A stretch of DNA of 45,711 bases from Nocardia concava NBRC 100430 (GTDB taxonomy: Bacteria > Actinomycetota > Actinomycetes > Mycobacteriales > Mycobacteriaceae): positions 1 to 45,711 of the forward strand of contig NZ_BAFX01000196.1 of the NCBI RefSeq assembly GCF_000308815.1, read 5' to 3'. The notes under the pieces were generated by a model, which saw only the letters and a program-made list of their open reading frames with translations, was not told where the DNA came from and made no database searches. This document shows, one piece after another, positions 38,707-45,711 of the stretch. Each line of letters begins with the position of its first letter. Position 1 is the stretch's first letter. The position numbers and the translations under genes were made by a program.

Positions 38707-39082
38707 GAGGCCTCTTCCTAAGACTGCGTCGTGATAGGGAGGGACTGCCTGTTCGAAATCACTGGACAGCGTAGGCCGTGCGGGGCGGCATGATCGCGCG
38801 GCCGGGGTCGCGGCGGCATCGCGGTTTCGACACGTTCTCGCGGCGCTGCCCCGGACGTTCTCGTGGCACTGCCCCGGACGTTCTCGCGGCGCTGCCCCGG
38901 GCGGCCGTTAGCTCCCCGCCCGCCAACGGCCGCGGGCGCAGCAGCGGTACAGGCCGGAGCCGCACACCGTTCCGCACGGTCGAGAATGCCGGAACCGGAC
39001 AAGTCTGTCTGTCGGACGTTCGACGGACAGCGGACCCCGCTACCAGCATGCTCGGCCCGATCCGCTTGGGTACCGTGTCCGG
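38707..39082. other. Intergenic region with tandem repeats before the kinase gene
   Basis: This is 376 bp with no convincing gene. It contains three tandem 23-bp repeats (38831-38899) and, at the right end, TACCGT (39071-39076) six bases before the kinase GTG. The rest shows nothing I can name; long ORFs crossing it are antisense shadows of the kinase. Confidence 0.5.
38831..38899. repeat. Three tandem 23-bp repeats
   Basis: Units lie at 38831-38853, 38854-38876 and 38877-38899. Each contains CGTTCTCG and CTGCCCCG. Copies 1 and 3 differ at one base; copy 2 has two further changes. They lie about 180 bp before the kinase start. Binding sites for a regulator or simple slippage are both possible. 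Confidence 0.8.
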
Positions 39083-41326
39083 GTGCCGCGCGACGAACCG
39101 ACCCATGCCGCGGTCGCGCAGGAAGCGATGCTGCTGGCCATCCGATTCCGTCACGCGGCCTGCCTGCTGCTGACCGTCGTGCACCTGGCGAGCGGCGGGA
39201 CCGATCCGGCTCCGGGCCACGCGGTCACGGTCCTGCTGGCGGTGTGGTCGGCGGCGCGCCTGTGGGGGCGGCGACTCGGGCCGTGGTGGACCGCGGCCGA
39301 CCTCGCGGTGGTGGCGATCTATCTGCTGGGCACCACGAGTGTGGCCGCGTCCGGGATCGGCACCAAGGACCTCATCGATGTGAAGGTCGTCGCGGCGACG
39401 GTGATCTCGGTGGGCATCGCGGAACGGGTGCGGGTGTCGGCCGCGGTGACCGTGGTGATCCTGCTGCTGCTCTACCACGCCAATCGCGAGACGCCCGGCC
39501 TCACGCCGTGGAGCTTCCTCTCCGATCTGTCCGTCGGCTACCTGGTGGTGGAATGGCTGCTGGCCGTCGGTGTGCGCCGGGTGGTGCTGCGCGCGGCGAC
39601 CGTGCACGACCGCACCGTGACCGCGGCCGCCGACTCCCGCATCGCCAGCCGGGTGGCGGCCGCGCGGCGGCGCTACGAACACGAGCAGTGGGCGGTCATG
39701 CACGACACCGCGGCCGCCACGCTGCTGATGGTCGGGCAGGGCGCGGCCGCGGATCCCGAACGCATCGCACGGCAGGCGGCGCGCGATCTCACCGTGCTGA
39801 ACTCCGGTATCCCGCTGCCCGGTGACGAGGCCGAGGCCGATCTGTCGAAGCTGTTGCGGGAGTTGAGCACCGCCTGCGCCACCCCGGTCACGCTGCGCAC
39901 GCCCGGCCCGCTGCGGATTCCGCGCGCACTGGCTTGGACGGTCACCGCCGCGGCCCGCGAGGCGCTCACCAATGTCGACCGGCACGCGCACGCGAGCGAG
40001 GCGGTGATCGACGCCGGAGCGGGACGCCTGGTCATCACCGACGACGGGATCGGATTCGACGGGCCGCCCGGCGAAGACCGCTACGGCATCCGGCACTCCA
40101 TCATCGAGCGGGTGCGGGAGGTGGGCGGCGATGCGGACATCATCAGTGCGCGCGGCCGCGGCACCGAGGTGCGGCTCAGCTGGCCGGTCACCGAACCCGT
40201 TGCCGCCGAAGTGGATTCGTTCGACGAGTCCGAGACCGATACCGGAATCGAGCGGCTCGGAAGGAATTTCGGGTACGGCATGGTGGGCATCGCCGTCGTC
40301 GACACCCTGCTGCAGTCCACACTCACCACGGCGGCGGCTACCCCGCCGACGGTGGTGAACGCACTGCTGGTCGCGACCAATGTGGGGTGTGCGCTGGCGG
40401 CTTTGATCCGACGCCGCAGCGAGCCCGTCACCCTTGGTCTGATGGCCGTGGCGACCGCCGCCTCGCTGGTGCTCACCGCGTGGCTTCCGGTGGATGCCGT
40501 TCTCGCAGGTGCGAATTGGTCGATCGGCGCGTCCGGCTGGGCCGTGGTCGCGCTCGGCTTCCGGCTGCCGCCCCGGCTGGCGCTGTCCGCCCTGACCGCC
40601 TGGTGGCTGCTGGTGTGCGCGGTGATCCTGGTGCGCGCGCCGAGCGCCGAGAACCTCACGGTGCTCGGGTATCACACGGCCGCCATCTTCTTCCTGCAGG
40701 TGTTCACCGCCTGGTTCGCGGCCACCCTCGACCGCGCGGCCCGGCAGGCGGCCGCCCTGCACGGGGAACGCCTGCGACATCGCACCACCGACGCCGTCGC
40801 GCGCATGCACGAACAGGAATGCGTGCGCCGCTATCGCGAACTGCTGACCGAATTCACCCCGCTGCTGAGAGGTTTGGCCGACGGCACCCTGAGCCCCGAG
40901 GATGCGGGTGTGCGGACCGCGGCCCGCACCGAGTACGCCCGGCTGCGCCGCCTGTTCACCCAGCGCGACGGCGTCGGGCATCCGCTGCTCGCGGACCTGC
41001 GCACCGGAATCGACGCCGCCGAACGGCGCGGAGTGGCGGTCACCGTCGAGACCGCGCCCGCCGCACTCGAGCTGCCCGACGCCGTCCGCGGCCACCTGGT
41101 GGCCGCGACTCGAATCATGCTGGACGCCAGCCGTTCCCGCGCCCGCGTGGTGGTGACCGCCGACGCCGACGGCTGCACGGTCAGCGCGCTGGGTGACTGC
41201 CCGATCGAAACCCTCGACCGGTTGTCCACCCTGACCGACTCCGCCGTGCACACCGAGGTGGTCACCGCCGGCGAATTGCTCTGGGCGCGACTGCATCACC
41301 GCTTCGAGTCAGAGGGAGCCCGATGA
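39083..41326 (+). CDS. Membrane sensor histidine kinase with a degenerate second half
   Basis: This is a 747-residue protein. The first half has about four membrane helices (20-170), a NarL-type DHp region with His207 in WAVMHDTAAA, and an ATPase domain with Asn297 in REALTNVDRH, the G1 box ITDDGIGFD and YGIRHS. The second half repeats the plan: four more helices (about 390-540), a DHp-like helix without a clear MHD His (about 560-620) and an ATPase-like end without N or G boxes. Only the first half looks catalytic; the second may sense or inhibit. GTG 39083 follows TACCGT by six bases. The stop overlaps the response-regulator ATG (ATGA), so the two form a pair. Confidence 0.88.
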   Translation: MPRDEPTHAAVAQEAMLLAIRFRHAACLLLTVVHLASGGTDPAPGHAVTVLLAVWSAARLWGRRLGPWWTAADLAVVAIYLLGTTSVAASGIGTKDLIDVKVVAATVISVGIAERVRVSAAVTVVILLLLYHANRETPGLTPWSFLSDLSVGYLVVEWLLAVGVRRVVLRAATVHDRTVTAAADSRIASRVAAARRRYEHEQWAVMHDTAAATLLMVGQGAAADPERIARQAARDLTVLNSGIPLPGDEAEADLSKLLRELSTACATPVTLRTPGPLRIPRALAWTVTAAAREALTNVDRHAHASEAVIDAGAGRLVITDDGIGFDGPPGEDRYGIRHSIIERVREVGGDADIISARGRGTEVRLSWPVTEPVAAEVDSFDESETDTGIERLGRNFGYGMVGIAVVDTLLQSTLTTAAATPPTVVNALLVATNVGCALAALIRRRSEPVTLGLMAVATAASLVLTAWLPVDAVLAGANWSIGASGWAVVALGFRLPPRLALSALTAWWLLVCAVILVRAPSAENLTVLGYHTAAIFFLQVFTAWFAATLDRAARQAAALHGERLRHRTTDAVARMHEQECVRRYRELLTEFTPLLRGLADGTLSPEDAGVRTAARTEYARLRRLFTQRDGVGHPLLADLRTGIDAAERRGVAVTVETAPAALELPDAVRGHLVAATRIMLDASRSRARVVVTADADGCTVSALGDCPIETLDRLSTLTDSAVHTEVVTAGELLWARLHHRFESEGAR

Positions 41327-41970
41327 TCCGCATCGCCATAGTCGACGACCACCCTCTCATCCGCGACGGCGTCCGCGGCTGGTGCGCCGCCGCCGACCCC
41401 CACATCCAGGTCGTCGCCGACCACCCCGACCCCGCCGCCTTCCTCGCGGCCACCGGCCCCGACCGAGGCACGCTCGACGCGGTGGTCTTCGACCTCCAAT
41501 TCGACCAGCGCGCACCAGATCTCACTGCCCTCGCCACCGTCTGCACCCGCGGCCACCGCGTCGTCATCTACTCCCAGCACACCGAACCCCACCTGGTCCG
41601 AGACTGCCTGGACCTGGGGGCGGTCACTTACCTCTCCAAAACCGAAGGCCGCGACCACCTCATCGCCGCCCTCCACGCCGCCGCCGATGTCCGCCCCTAC
41701 CTCAGCCCCACCATGGCCCGAGCCATGAGCACCGACGCCGACGACCGCCCCAAACTCTCCCACCGCGAACGCGAAGTCCTGCTGGCCTGGTTCCAAACTG
41801 AATCCAAAGCCCTGGTAGCCCAACAGCTCTACATCACCGTCGGCACGGTGAACACCTACCTCGAACGTATCCGAGCCAAGTACGCCTCGGTAGGCCGCTC
41901 AGCCCCGACCAAGGCAGCCTTGGTAGCCCGAGCCATCCGCGACGGCCTGATCACCACCGACGATCTCTGA
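41323..41970 (+). CDS. NarL/LuxR-family response regulator
   Basis: This is a 215-residue protein. The receiver domain (about 1-120) has the acidic pair in IVDDHP, the phospho-acceptor Asp57 in VVFDLQF and Lys in YLSKTEG. The LuxR-type helix-turn-helix (about 145-210) reads LSHREREVLLAW then VGTVNTYLERI. Its ATG overlaps the kinase TGA by four bases, so the kinase is its partner. The targets are unknown; the 23-bp repeats before the kinase could be one. Codons are strongly C-ending toward the 3' end. Confidence 0.92.
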   Translation: MIRIAIVDDHPLIRDGVRGWCAAADPHIQVVADHPDPAAFLAATGPDRGTLDAVVFDLQFDQRAPDLTALATVCTRGHRVVIYSQHTEPHLVRDCLDLGAVTYLSKTEGRDHLIAALHAAADVRPYLSPTMARAMSTDADDRPKLSHREREVLLAWFQTESKALVAQQLYITVGTVNTYLERIRAKYASVGRSAPTKAALVARAIRDGLITTDDL

Positions 41971-42010
41971 AAATTTTCGACCGCACCCAACACCCGGCTA
42001 CCGGTGAGCC

Positions 42011-42205
42011 CTAGGCGGAGGGGCTGGCGATCAGGCACCACAGGGCGATAGCCGGGTCAAGGTTGCACCACCCGCCCGCAACCGGTTCGGTTGCTGCCGG
42101 AGTGGGGGATTCGAGCGGGGCCGGGGAAGCCATGGCCGGGGCGGCGGCGGTCACGGTCGCCGCGGCGATCAGGGCGCCGACAAGAACTCCACGCTTCACG
42201 AACAT
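42011..42205 (-). CDS. Small secreted protein, 64 residues
   Basis: It starts at ATG 42205 behind GAGGAG. Residues 1-27 form a signal peptide (FVKRGVLVGALIAAATVTAAAPAMA). The mature part of about 37 residues is Pro/Ala/Thr-rich and then has WCNLDPAIALWC with two Cys that could form a disulfide. No family is known to me. The ORF as far as 42247 has no RBS at its start, so the shorter form is chosen. It follows another small secreted protein gene by 54 bp on the same strand. Confidence 0.7.
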   Translation of the reverse strand: MFVKRGVLVGALIAAATVTAAAPAMASPAPLESPTPAATEPVAGGWCNLDPAIALWCLIASPSA

Positions 42206-42259
42206 TCGAAACTCCTCGGGACAAGATCGAAGACTGCTATGGGTCAAAGGTTGGGTGAA

Positions 42260-42679
42260 TCAGCTTGCAATGCAGGCAGATCCGACATTGATGCCGGTTC
42301 CGATGTCCACGGGCTGCCTGATCTGAGCCGTGGCATTCGGCTGGACGGCATAGATGTAGGTGACCTTCGTGGACGATGGAGTCCACGTCGCCTTCGCCAC
42401 GCCGCCGACAGGCTTCGCCTCGGCAAATCCGCTGGGACCCTGCCCTTCTTCGAAGAAGTAGACCGTCTGACTGTCGTCGTCGACCGACACCGTCACGGTG
42501 TACGAGCAGGTTGTCCCATAACGATGAGTGCCGAACGTAGAGGCGGGCGCAATCGCGATGCTGGTGACGGTCGCGGATGCCGACGGCGCCGACAAGGCGG
42601 TGAGCGTCGCGGCAACACCCAGCCCCACAGCCGCCGCAGCGCCCCGTTTCATGTTGTACGACTTCGAAATTCGCTGCAC
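42260..42679 (-). CDS. Small secreted protein, about 139 residues
   Basis: It has a signal peptide ending PSASA (about residue 36) and a mature domain of about 100 residues, rich in Thr/Val/Ser with alternating hydrophobic positions, two Cys and an Ig-like look. GTG 42679 has AGGAG 12 bases upstream, rather far; ATG 42652 gives a cleaner signal peptide but no RBS. Its function is unknown. With the gene at 42011-42205 it may form a two-gene unit of exported proteins. Confidence 0.75.
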   Translation of the reverse strand: MQRISKSYNMKRGAAAAVGLGVAATLTALSAPSASATVTSIAIAPASTFGTHRYGTTCSYTVTVSVDDDSQTVYFFEEGQGPSGFAEAKPVGGVAKATWTPSSTKVTYIYAVQPNATAQIRQPVDIGTGINVGSACIAS

Positions 42680-42818
42680 GAGTATCCAAACTCCTATCAG
42701 ATGTCAGGGCCCGCGACACCGGCCGATCCGACATCGCTCCCACACGGACCTGCCTACCCGCGTGATCATTCCCACCCCATTCGTCGGATGATCCGATGCA
42801 GCCGTTAACCCAACCCAC

Positions 42819-42836
42819 GACCCCAAAACTAGGGTC
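42819..42836 (-). terminator. Weak hairpin after the Nudix gene
   Basis: GACCC-N8-GGGTC forms a 5-bp stem 90 bp past the Nudix stop. It is short and has no clear T-run; it could end the Nudix transcript. The rest of 42680-42924 shows no gene. Confidence 0.25.
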
Positions 42837-42924
42837 TGGCGGCGTGTGGCCCCCAAGAGCGACGAGCATGCAATCCGGCAGGCAAATCGCGAGAAGAGTT
42901 GTGCGTCAGTGCATTCTCACGGAG

Positions 42925-43398
42925 TCAGCCGAGCCAGGGGGTGTGGCGTTGGTCCTGGTGGTGCTGAAGTCTCAGGCGGACGGTGGGGTGCACCGGTAAG
43001 GATTCGAGCTCGCGTTGCGAGAGGAAGCGAACTTCGGTGGATTCGTCGGAGACTTGGATTTCTCCACCCACCACGCGGGCGTTGTAGACGACGGCGAACT
43101 GTTGCCGAACCTCGCCGTCAGCGTATTCGATCACATGCTCAGGATCGGTGTAGATACCCAGGAGGCCGGTAATTTCGATGTCCAGCCCTGTCTCCTCACG
43201 AGTCTCGCGAACCACGCAATCCTCCAGGGTTTCACCGATCTCCATGATCCCGCCGGGCAACGACCAGTTGCCGGAGTCGCCGCGACGTTGCATGAGCACG
43301 CGGCCGTGCTCATCGACCACCAGAGCCGAACCCCCAGGCTTCAGCGAATTGGGCTTGGGCGCGTTCGGGTCTCGGTAGTAGTCACGCCGTGAGCCCAT
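42925..43398 (-). CDS. Nudix hydrolase
   Basis: This is a 157-residue protein. The Nudix box (GX5EX7REUXEEXGU) runs from GGIMEIGETLEDC to RETREETGL (about residues 49-71), with the metal-binding Glu residues intact. Substrates of this class are nucleoside diphosphate derivatives; this one, with the N-terminal YYRDPNAPKPNSLKPG, is of a common actinobacterial type with unknown target. ATG 43398 lies inside the 3' end of a truncated regulator-like frame (17-bp overlap), which suggests the Nudix gene was once translated after it. Confidence 0.92.
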   Translation of the reverse strand: MGSRRDYYRDPNAPKPNSLKPGGSALVVDEHGRVLMQRRGDSGNWSLPGGIMEIGETLEDCVVRETREETGLDIEITGLLGIYTDPEHVIEYADGEVRQQFAVVYNARVVGGEIQVSDESTEVRFLSQRELESLPVHPTVRLRLQHHQDQRHTPWLG

Positions 43399-43717
43399 TG
43401 GTCAGTCCTTGTGTCGTCGTGTACGGGGTTGTCGTACCCCATATCTGCTCGAACTGGTCCGCGAACGACTCGAATATGCCGTGCGGAGACAACCTCCGCA
43501 GATGCAGCGCGGTGTGCTGGTAACCCCTGGCTCGGAACAGGTACGGGGTAACAATCATCTCGGAGTCGAACCGAAAAACGGAGTTATCATCGTCACCGAT
43601 TCGGAGGGGATCGGGTTGCACATGCGAACTTTTGAAATTCTTGCGGGACAAGCGGTTTACGGGGAGGACGCGAAGCGGTTGATCGGCAAGGCACTGGAAA
43701 CGCACCAAACCAGCTGA
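43382..43717 (-). pseudogene. C-terminal fragment of an XRE-type regulator
   Basis: The minus-strand frame ending at 43382 reads NSVFRFDSEMIVTPYLF, HLRRLSPHGIFESF and FEQIWGTTTPY. To my memory this matches the C-terminal domain of actinobacterial helix-turn-helix regulators that often stand before Nudix genes. No helix-turn-helix part and no credible start remain: further upstream lies the LigD polymerase gene. I therefore take it as a remnant of about 105 codons whose 5' part has been lost. A short real gene starting near GTG 43709 is possible. Confidence 0.45.
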
Positions 43718-43731
43718 CCCCGGGCGGATCG

Positions 43732-44730
43732 CTAGTCGCCACCTTCCGCGTCGAGGTCTACTTCGATTTTGTCGCGGTCGGCCCATTCGAGGAGGGGGTC
43801 GATGTTGAAGACGGCTTCGTCGATGCCGGCGTGGAGGTCGCCGAGGTCGGCGTAGCGGGCGGGGACGGTTTTGATGGTGAAGTCGGCGGGGTGGATTTCG
43901 GGGATTTCGTTCCAGCGCACCGGAGTTGACACGGTCGCCTCGGGGACGCCTCGGACCGAGTAGGCCGCCGCGATGGTGTGGTCTCGGGCGTTTTGGTTGT
44001 AGTCGACGAAGAGTTGGGCCGGGTCGCGGTCTTTGCGCCACCAGGCCGTGGTGACGTCTTCGGGGGCGCGGCGTTCTACTTCTCGGGCGAAGGCGAGGGC
44101 GGCTCGGCGGAGGTCTTGGAAGCCGAAGTCGGGGGCGATGCGGACGTAGATGTGTAAGCCCTTGCCGCCGGAGGTTTTCGGCCAGCCGACGGCGCCCAGG
44201 TCGTCGAGGACCTCGTGGGCCACTTCGGCTACTCGTTGGACTCGGGACCATGGGCAGTCGGGCATGGGGTCGAGGTCGATGCGCCATTCGTCGGGGAGTT
44301 CGGTGTCGAAGCGGCGGGAGTTCCAGGGGTGGAACTCGACGGTCGACATCTGGACTGCCCAGATCACGTCGGCGAGCTTGTCGACGCAGAGTTCGTCGGC
44401 GGTGCGGCCGTAGCGGGGGAAGTACAGCTGGACGGTGGGAATCCAGTCGGGGGCACCGCCGGGGATCCGCTTCTGGTGGACCTTGCCGCCGGGCAGGCCC
44501 TTGGGGAAGCGATGCAGCATGCAGGGTCGGTCCCGCAGGGCGTTGACGATGCCGTCGCCCACGCTCATGTAGTACCGGACCAGGTCGAGCTTGGTCGCCC
44601 CGGTCTCCGGGAAGTACACCCGGTCCGGATTGGACACGCGCACCGTGTGCTCGCCGACCTCCACCTCGATCGACGGAGCTGACTTGCTGGCCACCCGTCC
44701 GACGGTAACCGGCATTCCGGTCTGCCGCAT
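43732..44730 (-). CDS. ligD: Stand-alone LigD-type polymerase domain (NHEJ primase-polymerase)
   Basis: This is a 332-residue protein of the archaeo-eukaryotic primase group. WRIDLDPMPD (about residues 149-158) holds the metal-binding Asp pair, SGGKGLHIYVR (about 187-197) the nucleotide-binding motif, and DYNQNARDHT (about 243-252) the third. It equals the polymerase domain of M. tuberculosis LigD without ligase or phosphoesterase domains; such stand-alone proteins are common in actinobacteria and extend or fill ends in repair. No Ku gene is visible. Starts at ATG 44730 or 44715 are both possible. It is divergent from the KstD-like gene. Confidence 0.93.
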   Translation of the reverse strand: MRQTGMPVTVGRVASKSAPSIEVEVGEHTVRVSNPDRVYFPETGATKLDLVRYYMSVGDGIVNALRDRPCMLHRFPKGLPGGKVHQKRIPGGAPDWIPTVQLYFPRYGRTADELCVDKLADVIWAVQMSTVEFHPWNSRRFDTELPDEWRIDLDPMPDCPWSRVQRVAEVAHEVLDDLGAVGWPKTSGGKGLHIYVRIAPDFGFQDLRRAALAFAREVERRAPEDVTTAWWRKDRDPAQLFVDYNQNARDHTIAAAYSVRGVPEATVSTPVRWNEIPEIHPADFTIKTVPARYADLGDLHAGIDEAVFNIDPLLEWADRDKIEVDLDAEGGD

Positions 44731-44756
44731 GCCGCGACGCGGTCAATGTGGTGAAC

Positions 44757-44770
44757 TAGAACACGTTATA
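44757..44770. promoter_or_regulatory. KstR-like operator before the flavoprotein gene
   Basis: TAGAACACGTTATA fits TnnAACnnGTTnnA, the KstR site of mycobacteria as I recall it, and its flanking C and G extend the dyad. It lies 57 bp before the flavoprotein GTG and 26 bp before the divergent LigD-type gene. Confidence 0.6.
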
Positions 44771-44827
44771 GTTTCAGGCGATTCGGGCAGTGCTAGCCGG
44801 TTTTTCGTGCGAAAGGTGGTCGCAACG

Positions 44828-45711
44828 GTGCGGACCTGGGATTCTTCGGCCGATGTCGTGGTGGTCGGATACGGCGGGGCGGGGGTCGCGGCGGCCTTGG
44901 CGGCGCGGGAATCCGGGGCCGAGGTGCTGGCACTGGACCGGTACCTGGGCGGCGGGGCGACCGCGCTGTCGGGCGGCATCGTGTACGCGGGCGCCGGCAC
45001 CTGGGTGCAGCGCGCGGCCGGGGTCGAGGACGACGTCGAGAACATGCTGGCGTATCTGCGGGCCGAGGTCGGCGACACCGTGAGCGAGGCGACGCTGCGG
45101 CGATTCTGCGAGGAGTCACCGGCCATGATCGACTGGCTGACCCGGAACGGAGTGCCGTTCCAGGCGTCGCTGTGCCCGTTCAAGACCTCGTACCCGACCG
45201 ACGACTATTACCTCTACTACTCGGGCAGCGAAAACTCCGGCGCCTTCCGGGAATTGGCGACACCGCGCCAGCGCGGGCATCGCGCACACGGGCGCGGGGT
45301 CTCGGGCAAGAAGCTGTTCGGACCGCTCGCCGCGACGGCCGCGAAGAACGGCGTCCGGGTCCAGATCGGAACCAGGGCAACGAAACTCGTGGTCGAGGAC
45401 GGCCGGGTGATCGGAGTCGAGGCGACCACGATCAGTGGCGCGCCCCTCGCGGTGCGGCGCCGGTTCGCCGCGCTGGCCAGGATCTCATCGAAACCCGGTG
45501 TATACCACCAGGGTTTGCGCAGGGCGGTACAGCTGCTACTGGACCGCATCGAGCGACGCTACGGCCGCGCGGTGCGCATCCAGGCCCGCTCCGGGGTCAT
45601 CCTCACCACCGGTGGATTCATCGCAAATGGCGAGATGGTCGCGCGGCACGCACCCGAGTACCCGTGGGCCGAGGGCCTGCCGCTGGGCACCGCCGGCGAC
45701 GACGGCAGCGG
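44828..45711 (+). CDS. KstD-like FAD-dependent dehydrogenase, partial (cut by right edge)
   Basis: The frame is open from GTG 44828 (AAGGTGG upstream) to the window end, 294 codons. The N-terminal FAD motif is VVVVGYGGAGVAAALAA with an acidic residue after the second strand (LALDRY), then GGGATALSGGIVYAG. Later ILTTGGF is the second dinucleotide-contact motif. These belong to the fumarate reductase/3-ketosteroid dehydrogenase flavoprotein group. The KstR-like operator before it favours a steroid role, such as 1(2)-dehydrogenation, over fumarate chemistry. The catalytic C-terminal part is outside the window, so the exact reaction is open. Confidence 0.88.
   Translation, partial: MRTWDSSADVVVVGYGGAGVAAALAARESGAEVLALDRYLGGGATALSGGIVYAGAGTWVQRAAGVEDDVENMLAYLRAEVGDTVSEATLRRFCEESPAMIDWLTRNGVPFQASLCPFKTSYPTDDYYLYYSGSENSGAFRELATPRQRGHRAHGRGVSGKKLFGPLAATAAKNGVRVQIGTRATKLVVEDGRVIGVEATTISGAPLAVRRRFAALARISSKPGVYHQGLRRAVQLLLDRIERRYGRAVRIQARSGVILTTGGFIANGEMVARHAPEYPWAEGLPLGTAGDDGS

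Noticed and set aside
38759..41299. 846-residue minus-strand ORF
   Set aside because: It is antisense to the sensor kinase and crosses the tandem repeats; repeated Arg/Gly/His composition shows a shadow frame.
43409..43717. 102-residue plus-strand ORF
   Set aside because: It is antisense to the regulator remnant, has no RBS and no recognisable domain.
43382..44746. 454-residue minus-strand ORF as one gene
   Set aside because: Its first three quarters are an out-of-frame shadow of the LigD-type gene. Only the last part (from about 43717) carries a recognisable regulator-like sequence and is listed separately.
1..45711. CRISPR arrays, tRNA, rRNA, insertion sequences, prophage
   Set aside because: I saw no regular repeat-spacer arrays, no cloverleaf or CCA ends, and no transposase, integrase or phage genes. 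A covariance-model or IS search would be needed to exclude small remnants.

Overview
The window comes from a GC-rich, mycolic-acid-containing actinomycete, most likely Nocardia or a close relative. Evidence for this is the Ag85-type mycolyltransferase, a DesA3-type acyl desaturase with its oxidoreductase partner, a fatty-acyl-AMP ligase/PKS megasynthase, an IdeR/DtxR-like iron box, a KstR-like operator before a steroid-dehydrogenase-like flavoprotein, and many start codons placed 6-7 nt after a TAnnnT -10 element (leaderless genes). No rRNA, tRNA, IS element or CRISPR array was recognised.

Layout. 1-12.2 kb: a lipopeptide/polyketide-type cluster. A 3370-residue minus-strand megasynthase (FAAL-ACP-KS-AT-DH-KR-ACP-C-FkbH) overlaps by GTGA a second gene (ACP + thioester reductase, cut by the left edge), and a P450 is transcribed divergently. 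12.2-17.2 kb: a quinone-reductase-like MDR, an EI24 membrane protein, the desA3/oxidoreductase pair behind two tandem palindromes, and a small membrane protein. 17.2-25.7 kb: a block bounded by two LysR paralogues whose first 43 residues are identical. It holds secreted and envelope genes: a 29-residue peptide, a mycolyltransferase, two Gly/Ser-tailed secreted proteins, an endoglycoceramidase-like GH5 enzyme and a secreted PtpB-like phosphatase. A dyad (A)TTGACAA-N7-TTGTCAA(T), exact twice and degenerate twice, lies before these genes and before the second LysR gene, which suggests one regulon.

25.7-33.9 kb: a Baeyer-Villiger monooxygenase, a PaaI-type thioesterase divergent from an HxlR regulator, an efeUO(fused)-efeB iron-uptake operon preceded by a Met-rich 34-residue ORF, an MFS transporter and a GtrA protein. 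34-42 kb: a Tat-exported phospholipase C, an HExxH protein, a lipase maturation factor, a 36-residue hydrophobic peptide, and a two-component pair whose kinase has a second, degenerate half. 42-45.7 kb: two small secreted proteins, a Nudix hydrolase overlapping a C-terminal fragment of a regulator, a stand-alone LigD polymerase domain and the start of a KstD-like flavoprotein.

Two systems look most worth following up. The first is the FAAL-PKS-C-FkbH/ACP-R line, which by inference joins a two-carbon-extended fatty acyl chain to a three-carbon glyceryl unit. The second is the LysR-bounded envelope regulon, in which tiny amphipathic peptides and Gly/Ser-tailed secreted proteins sit beside a mycolyltransferase, reminiscent of O-mycoloylated corynebacterial peptides.
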